DNA of 54,668 nt from Galbibacter kalidii (GTDB taxonomy: Bacteria > Bacteroidota > Bacteroidia > Flavobacteriales > Flavobacteriaceae): contig NZ_JAPFGA010000023.1 in NCBI RefSeq assembly GCF_026241135.1, positions 1 through 54,668 on the forward strand, in the 5' to 3' direction. The translations under genes and the position numbers were made by a program. Below the pieces are notes generated by a model. The model had not been told where the DNA came from. It saw nothing but the letters and a program-made list of their open reading frames with translations, and ran no database searches. Numbering within the stretch: the stretch's first letter is position 1; each line of letters begins with the position of its first letter. Below are positions 50,227 to 54,668 of the stretch, in pieces.

Positions 50227-52911
50227 ATGGCTGATTCATTACAAATAGCTTCTCGGAAAATCACAAAAAAAAGAAATCAGTTAAAGACTAAAGGTTTTCA
50301 TATTGGGAATAGAGTTTCTCAGGTAGAAAAGGTGAAATTTGGCGGTTATGTTCAAAGATTTAAAAATGGAAACATTTATTCACATCACACAGTAGGAACT
50401 TTTGAGGTCCACGGGGGAATTTTAAAGAAATATATATCAAGAGGTGAGTTTGATTCCAGTAGTCACACTTTGAGGAGGGAGCTTGGCTTCCCAAAATCGG
50501 ATGAACAAAGAACCGATGAAGGTTACCCTTTTAGCTTATTTGAATGGGGTGAAATCATTTATATGCCCGGTACAAGAGGAGGTGTAGCTATAAGCGGTCC
50601 AATTTATCAGGAATGGAAAGCATCAAATAAAGATGAGTTTGGATATCCCATATCAAGCAATATTTGGCAAGGTAAAATGGAAATAGTTTGCTTTGAGAGA
50701 GGATTGTGTGTGTTTAACAAATCCATATATAATCATCCCATCTGGTTAAAATTACGATTTCCCTTGTTAGGAAGCCCAAAAATAACCGATTTATCCCTCA
50801 AAGACCTTTCCGTTCATTTTTATTTGGACAGTAAACATGCCAGAAAAATTACAAATAAAGACGAATTTAATAAAATCCTGAATGAAAGGTTTTCCCTTAG
50901 AAAAGTTGGAAAGAAATCCAAAAAAATTCAATTGGTCTATGATAAATCCAAGGACATAGGAATTCCATTATTACCTGACCAAACAAGAGTTGATCTTGAA
51001 CCCAAAAAAGTTCCCCTTAGGGTTGATGACAAATCTCCGGAATTATATGATTTGGTGTTTAAAAATGAAAATAATGCCTATTATAATATCGCTCCACATT
51101 GTATCTACTCCCGTAAGGACTGGACAGATTTTGGGCTGTTACATGCTACTGATATCCATGTGGCGAAGAGAATAGATGCTTTTAAAAAGACACTTGAAAA
51201 GGCAAGAACAAAATATCCTGATTTTTCAAATGAAATTTCAAATGGAATAGATAACCTCAACAATTGGAATAATGGTTTCAGGGACCTGATAAGGTATGCT
51301 AACAGCATGTATAAGAAAGGGGTTGTTGATGGAATTATGGCCACAGGGGATCTGGTAGATTATCTGTACGAGAAGGGAGACAATTATGAATCAGGAGGGA
51401 ATTTTAAATTCTTCAAAGATTTAATATTAGGGAAGTCCCCTTATCCGGAAAAAGATCACCCACAGGAAGAGTTGTTGGTTCCCATCTTTACAACCTTAGG
51501 CAATCATGATTATCGTGTCTTACCCTATGAAATTTATGGCCGTTTGGATATTCCCGTGCATTCAGATAAAGACCTTCCTCAATATTCAGGCTATAATTTA
51601 TCAAAATTTGAAGCACGGGTATTACAAGGGGGAAATCCAAATAGGTTTAATAACGATGATAAGGGTAGGATAAAAATAAGCACAGACACAGCGACAAAGC
51701 AAGTGATTCCAGCTACCAAATTGAGCTTTTGGAAGAAAGATTATTTAACGTATTACAAATTAAACTTTAACAGTTTGGCAAATAATAAAATTCAATTAGG
51801 TAAACATACTATCTTAATGTTAGATACCGGTCCCGATAAAGATGCTCCGGATGGCAAATGGGATACTTGGGACGCAATAACTACTTCTTTTGGCTTCGGA
51901 TCCGAAGATGAAGAAGCATTTCAGGTTCACCATGCTCCTAATTGTATTGGCCCTAATAAACGGGTATATACCTTGCTAGCGAATACATTAAAAAAAGAAG
52001 AGGGATTAGTATTTGTTGGAATGCACGCCCCTCCGGTTAATATTTGGAAAAACGAATATCCCCATTATTTCAGGGAAACAGAGCATGCAAAAACGGATGA
52101 ACTGGAAATAGTTAATTTCTTACGTAGAAGTAAATTTGCAGCATTTGGTGTAATGAATAATAATGAAATGTCTAAAAGGGTAGTGATTCAGCATTTTAAA
52201 GACTGGCCGCTTTCGACAGATGCATTTAAAACCCATTCAGCCAAGAACCTTGTCGATTTTGGTGTTTCTCGTGGAGATATTGATGAATTTTTAAGGCTGC
52301 TTACAGGTGATGATGGTGCAGTAACACCAATTGATTTATTGCTTACAGGACATGACCATACACTCTCCGAGATACGCTTAAAATGGAATTCTAACCATAT
52401 CAAATATTATACAGATTTTTATACAGAAAACCCGAAACGGTATTATAATTCTAAAAAATACAAAGGGGAATTTGGCATATATGATAAGGTGAAAATTTCA
52501 GTAGTTGAAGGTGCTACCATTAACAAACAGCCAACTTTAATTTCTGAAGGCAATTCAAGGGTTAAGCATCTTGAAATTCCGCCATATGCCACGCCGTTAA
52601 ACGAAGCTCCTGATAAAGGAGGATGGTGGAGAGAGCACAAGCCATTACTTATTCAAGGAGCCCCTTTAGGGCCAAAAGATGTTACCAATCGTACCAGAAA
52701 TTCCTCCACTCCCCACCAGCCTTCATTTGAAGGGTGTAAATTAATTATAGTCAGAAAAAATCTAATTGATAAAATTATGCAAATTTCAAGAGGAGAACTT
52801 TCAAAACCGAAATACGATATTCCATTTGGTGTAAAAGGAGTTTCATATGGCAGGCGTTCAATAATAAATCAACCAAATGGATTTACACGCGCAAGATTAA
52901 GAAATAGTTAA
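50227..52911 (+). CDS. LGFP-repeat / calcineurin-like metallophosphoesterase
   Basis: An 894-residue protein. Residues 30-175 carry LGFP-type repeats (R-E-L-G-F-P-K-S-D-E near 95, F-G-Y-P-I-S near 139), a cell-wall-associated module mainly known in Actinobacteria. From 305 on is a metallophosphoesterase core with all metal motifs: D309-x-H311, G-D-L-V-D (Asp375), G-N-H-D (425-428), G-M-H-A near 598 and G-H-D-H (708-711). A long insertion lies between motifs three and four. No signal peptide is visible, which is odd for an LGFP protein. It overlaps nothing, but the next small gene starts two bases after it. The substrate (phosphodiester or nucleotide) is unknown. Confidence 0.82.
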   Translation: MADSLQIASRKITKKRNQLKTKGFHIGNRVSQVEKVKFGGYVQRFKNGNIYSHHTVGTFEVHGGILKKYISRGEFDSSSHTLRRELGFPKSDEQRTDEGYPFSLFEWGEIIYMPGTRGGVAISGPIYQEWKASNKDEFGYPISSNIWQGKMEIVCFERGLCVFNKSIYNHPIWLKLRFPLLGSPKITDLSLKDLSVHFYLDSKHARKITNKDEFNKILNERFSLRKVGKKSKKIQLVYDKSKDIGIPLLPDQTRVDLEPKKVPLRVDDKSPELYDLVFKNENNAYYNIAPHCIYSRKDWTDFGLLHATDIHVAKRIDAFKKTLEKARTKYPDFSNEISNGIDNLNNWNNGFRDLIRYANSMYKKGVVDGIMATGDLVDYLYEKGDNYESGGNFKFFKDLILGKSPYPEKDHPQEELLVPIFTTLGNHDYRVLPYEIYGRLDIPVHSDKDLPQYSGYNLSKFEARVLQGGNPNRFNNDDKGRIKISTDTATKQVIPATKLSFWKKDYLTYYKLNFNSLANNKIQLGKHTILMLDTGPDKDAPDGKWDTWDAITTSFGFGSEDEEAFQVHHAPNCIGPNKRVYTLLANTLKKEEGLVFVGMHAPPVNIWKNEYPHYFRETEHAKTDELEIVNFLRRSKFAAFGVMNNNEMSKRVVIQHFKDWPLSTDAFKTHSAKNLVDFGVSRGDIDEFLRLLTGDDGAVTPIDLLLTGHDHTLSEIRLKWNSNHIKYYTDFYTENPKRYYNSKKYKGEFGIYDKVKISVVEGATINKQPTLISEGNSRVKHLEIPPYATPLNEAPDKGGWWREHKPLLIQGAPLGPKDVTNRTRNSSTPHQPSFEGCKLIIVRKNLIDKIMQISRGELSKPKYDIPFGVKGVSYGRRSIINQPNGFTRARLRNS

Positions 52912-52913
52912 GG

Positions 52914-53221
52914 ATGAGTTATATCAGATATAAAAATGCTAAGAAGAATAAATGGACGACCCTTGAATGGTTCTTCAATGCTAAAGGAGTTGCTTTTTTT
53001 AGAGAGCCTGTAGGCGCTACTATAAAAGTCCGTTATGGAATAGGTTGGTTAGGCAAGGACAGGCAGAAACAAAAACTGGACGGTAATTATAAAAATTACA
53101 GGTAGGCAAGTGGTCTTTAGTTAGAGCCAGAATACAGATTAAGGTGAAAGAGTCTACCCTTGTAACCTATTATTACGATGGCCAAGGTGTGGGGGAAAAT
53201 TTTCCAAAAGTCGAATTTTAA
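52914..53221 (+). pseudogene. Small beta-rich protein gene, frameshifted
   Basis: The first frame gives 63 residues from ATG 52914 (W-T-T-L-E-W-F-F, V-G-A-T-I-K-V-R-Y-G-I-G-W-L-G) and stops at 53105. Coding continues in another frame as G-K-W-S-L-V-R-A-R-I-Q-I-K-V, T-L-V-T-Y-Y-Y-D-G-Q-G, ending at TAA 53219-53221, 12 bases before the next gene. One missing base near 53100 explains it. The intact product would be about 102 residues, cytoplasmic by appearance. Whether the break is real or a sequence error cannot be told. The family is unknown. Confidence 0.6.
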
Positions 53222-53233
53222 AAAGGATACAAA

Positions 53234-53755
53234 ATGAAAAAATCAGTGTTAATGCAAATATTACTTGTAACAAGCTTGATAGTATTGATTTCTTGTTCTA
53301 ATAATAAGAAAGAAGAAAAACAGGAAAGTGCTATAGAGGAAGTAGATGAGAATAGTACTGATCAGGGAACCAACAAGCCACCAGTTGTTGAGGCCAGGGA
53401 TTTAAAAATCACAAATGTAAAAATCATTAAATTAAACGATCCCATAGATTCATGGATAACACATCAGATAAAAGTTACCATTAGGAATACAGGTAACGCA
53501 CAGGCTAAAGGATTTTCTTGTGGTGTGAACTACAAATGCCCAGGGGGAACAACAATCTCCGGGGGGAATACAATTGTTCAGGGAGGGGTTTTAGGTTCTA
53601 ATCGACAATTTGAATATTTACGGAAAGTCCATATCCACTGTGAACCTATTCCTGCATTTCTCGATATGGAATTTAATGTGGATATTAATAATGATGTTGA
53701 AGAAACAAATGAGAATAATAATATCTACTCACGTAGAATGTCAATTCCTTTTTAA
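53234..53755 (+). CDS. CARDB-like domain lipoprotein
   Basis: A 173-residue lipoprotein (V-L-I-S-C, Cys near 22), then an acidic, low-complexity linker (23-55) and one CARDB-type beta-sandwich: D-L-K-I-T-N-V-K-I, K-V-T-I-R-N-T-G-N-A-Q-A, ending D-V-E-E-T-N-E-N-N-N-I-Y-S. Four cysteines in the domain (F-S-C, Y-K-C-P, H-C-E) are uncommon for CARDB. It is the last gene of the cluster that starts with the propeller-like protein and probably anchors or binds an extracellular partner. Confidence 0.82.
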   Translation: MKKSVLMQILLVTSLIVLISCSNNKKEEKQESAIEEVDENSTDQGTNKPPVVEARDLKITNVKIIKLNDPIDSWITHQIKVTIRNTGNAQAKGFSCGVNYKCPGGTTISGGNTIVQGGVLGSNRQFEYLRKVHIHCEPIPAFLDMEFNVDINNDVEETNENNNIYSRRMSIPF

Positions 53756-53954
53756 ATATCTACGGTTTTAACATCACAAACTCATTTTAGTTTCTATAAA
53801 CTTCATTAGCGATAATCCTTTAGGTGCTAAAGGAATCAGATCTATTCGTGTTAAATATGGGTTTTCATAATCCATTGTGAATTACATGACGAACAATTTG
53901 TATTATAGATAGTTAACCTCGACCACTTGGAAACGAGACCTCAAATCGAATCGA
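53756..53954. other. Intergenic stretch with a possible paralogous gene scrap
   Basis: Around 53797-53871 one frame reads I-S-D-N-P-L-G-A-K-G-I-R-S-I-R-V-K-Y-G-F-S and stops. This resembles R-E-P-V-G-A-T-I-K-V-R-Y-G-I-G in the frameshifted gene at 52914, so it may be a remnant of a second copy. It has no start codon. Nothing else was recognised. Confidence 0.35.
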
Positions 53955-54101
53955 ATGTTTAAAGAGTTAAATGTAATCAGAAAAAGAGCCGAGATAAAGA
54001 AAGTTATTAAAGGGCATAATCGTAGGATTAATTATTTGATGTATAATCAAGAATCGCTTAAAGACAGACTACTAAAAAAAACAGATAAAAATGACAAATA
54101 A
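53955..54101 (+). CDS. Small basic protein (48 aa), possible
   Basis: ATG 53955 to TAA 54101 encodes a Lys/Arg-rich helical peptide (V-I-R-K-R-A-E-I-K-K-V-I-K-G-H). Its end overlaps the next small ORF by 11 bases, an arrangement seen in real co-translated pairs. No family is known. It may be a remnant of a mobile element. Confidence 0.4.
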   Translation: MFKELNVIRKRAEIKKVIKGHNRRINYLMYNQESLKDRLLKKTDKNDK

Positions 54102-54180
54102 AAAATTAGACAGAATAATGTTTTATATAATGATAGTCATTATTTTAGGTGGCTTATTTTTCCTTATTTTGGGAAATTAA
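54091..54180 (+). CDS. Tiny single-helix membrane protein (29 aa), possible
   Basis: ATG 54091 to TAA 54180: a short basic start (M-T-N-K-K-L-D-R) and one strongly hydrophobic helix (M-I-V-I-I-L-G-G-L-F-F-L-I-L). This has the charge and hydrophobicity layout of a genuine small membrane peptide and overlaps the 48-aa ORF. It could be a toxin-type or regulatory peptide, or chance. Confidence 0.4.
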   Translation: MTNKKLDRIMFYIMIVIILGGLFFLILGN

Positions 54181-54404
54181 AAGCACGCAAAAATGACAGT
54201 AAAAGATTTAAAATAAAATTGGCAGAGGATTGAAAAATTTAAACATTCGATGTTCTTCAGTTTTTAGAAGGTAAACGATTGGATGTTGGCTTTCACCAAA
54301 TGTAATCTGAAAAAGGGATGGGAATTAGATACACAAATATTAAATATAAAGGATATGTTTTTTTCAGCGGAACAAGTTAAATATGGAGATTCCGATAAAA
54401 ACAA

Positions 54405-54668
54405 GATGTGTGGGGAAGGTTGTATAGAGGAATAGGGTCATGCCCCTAAACCACCTTATATGCGAGCCGTCACTGTGCCTCACAGGACCTTTATTTTTAT
54501 GGGTATAAGCTACATGCGGTCTGCTCTGTGGGTGGGGTGTTCCAAAGCTTTGACCTGAGTCCGGCATCTGTCATGATATTAATTATCTCGATGATATCAA
54601 GGCCCAGTTGTCTGATTGTGTCCTGCTCGGGGACAAGGGGTATCTTTCGTCAGAAGTCCAGTTGAACC
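54405..54668 (+). mobile_element. IS982-type transposase remnant, running off the window
   Basis: One plus-strand frame reads R-L-Y-R-G-I-G, then Y-A-S-R-H-C-A-S-Q-D-L-Y-F-Y-G-Y-K-L-H-A-V-C-S. After a one-base slip at 54572 it reads H-D-I-N-Y-L-D-D-I-K, L-L-G-D-K-G-Y-L-S-S-E-V-Q-L-N. This is the central to C-terminal DDE region of IS982-family transposases (Y-G-Y-K-L-H and G-D-K-G-Y motifs). An in-frame TAA at 54447 and the slip show decay. The upstream half of the transposase and the left inverted repeat are missing. The region is clearly richer in GC than the sequence just before it. Confidence 0.75.

Noticed and set aside
53756-54404. tRNA or small RNA gene in the gene-poor right end
   Set aside because: No cloverleaf-like arms or T-loop sequence was seen, only short ORFs and decayed coding traces.
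54364-54567. Minus-strand 67-residue ORF
   Set aside because: It is the antisense shadow of the IS982-type transposase remnant.

Overview
The window comes from a marine-type member of the Bacteroidota, most likely Flavobacteriaceae. The evidence is the low GC, two proteins with gliding-type (type B) C-terminal sorting domains of the type IX secretion system, a PorP/SprF protein, a HmuR/HmuY haem-uptake pair, LytTR signalling, and promoters of the TAnnTTTG type. No rRNA, tRNA or CRISPR array was recognised.

Layout. (1) 1-6.5 kb: a DsbD-like domain gene without a convincing start codon, a frameshifted CE15 glucuronoyl esterase, a type II NADH dehydrogenase, a secreted alpha/beta hydrolase divergent from a HxlR regulator, a DinB-like protein and a secreted protein with a zincin motif. 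(2) 6.9-12.6 kb: a GIY-YIG remnant, then an NAD+ salvage cassette. It holds a nucleotidyltransferase-like/methyltransferase fusion, an NrtR-type Nudix regulator, nicotinamide phosphoribosyltransferase (nadV), a HAD protein and a PRPP-synthetase homologue. Three 21-bp palindromes of one design are the likely NrtR operators. (3) 12.6-13.1 kb: a large inverted repeat and a 43-bp palindromic tandem array. (4) 13.9-18.7 kb: an AT-rich three-gene unit of a D12-class adenine methyltransferase, a DGQHR-domain protein and an unrecognised protein. This is the best candidate for an undescribed, possibly defensive, system. (5) 18.8-26.4 kb: a segment bounded by two 56-bp direct repeats exactly 7,500 bp apart. 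It carries a LytS/LytTR two-component pair, two PD40-type proteins (one with a GC-rich core) and a leucine-rich-repeat lipoprotein. (6) 26.6-28.2 kb: a lipoprotein plus RadC-like and DUF3667-like pseudogenes.

(7) 28.3-36.6 kb: a type IX-secreted lectin/Ig protein, smpB, a DUF6503-like lipoprotein, and an Ig-repeat adhesin followed by a PorP/SprF protein with a SPOR-like tail. (8) 36.6-47.1 kb: cydAB, then an iron/haem block read from a shared intergenic region. On one side are DUF6607, ankyrin-repeat, DUF2271 and PepSY-flavodoxin-reductase genes; on the other are hmuR and hmuY. The DUF2271 protein has a flavinylation-type motif, so the PepSY reductase may pass electrons to it outside the cytoplasm. 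Two palindromes sit in the hmuR promoter, one over the start codon. (9) 47.2-54.7 kb: an AraC regulator with a MddA-like methyltransferase, then an accessory stretch with a beta-propeller-like protein, an LGFP-repeat metallophosphoesterase, a frameshifted small gene, a CARDB-like lipoprotein, two tiny overlapping ORFs and a decayed IS982-type transposase running off the end.
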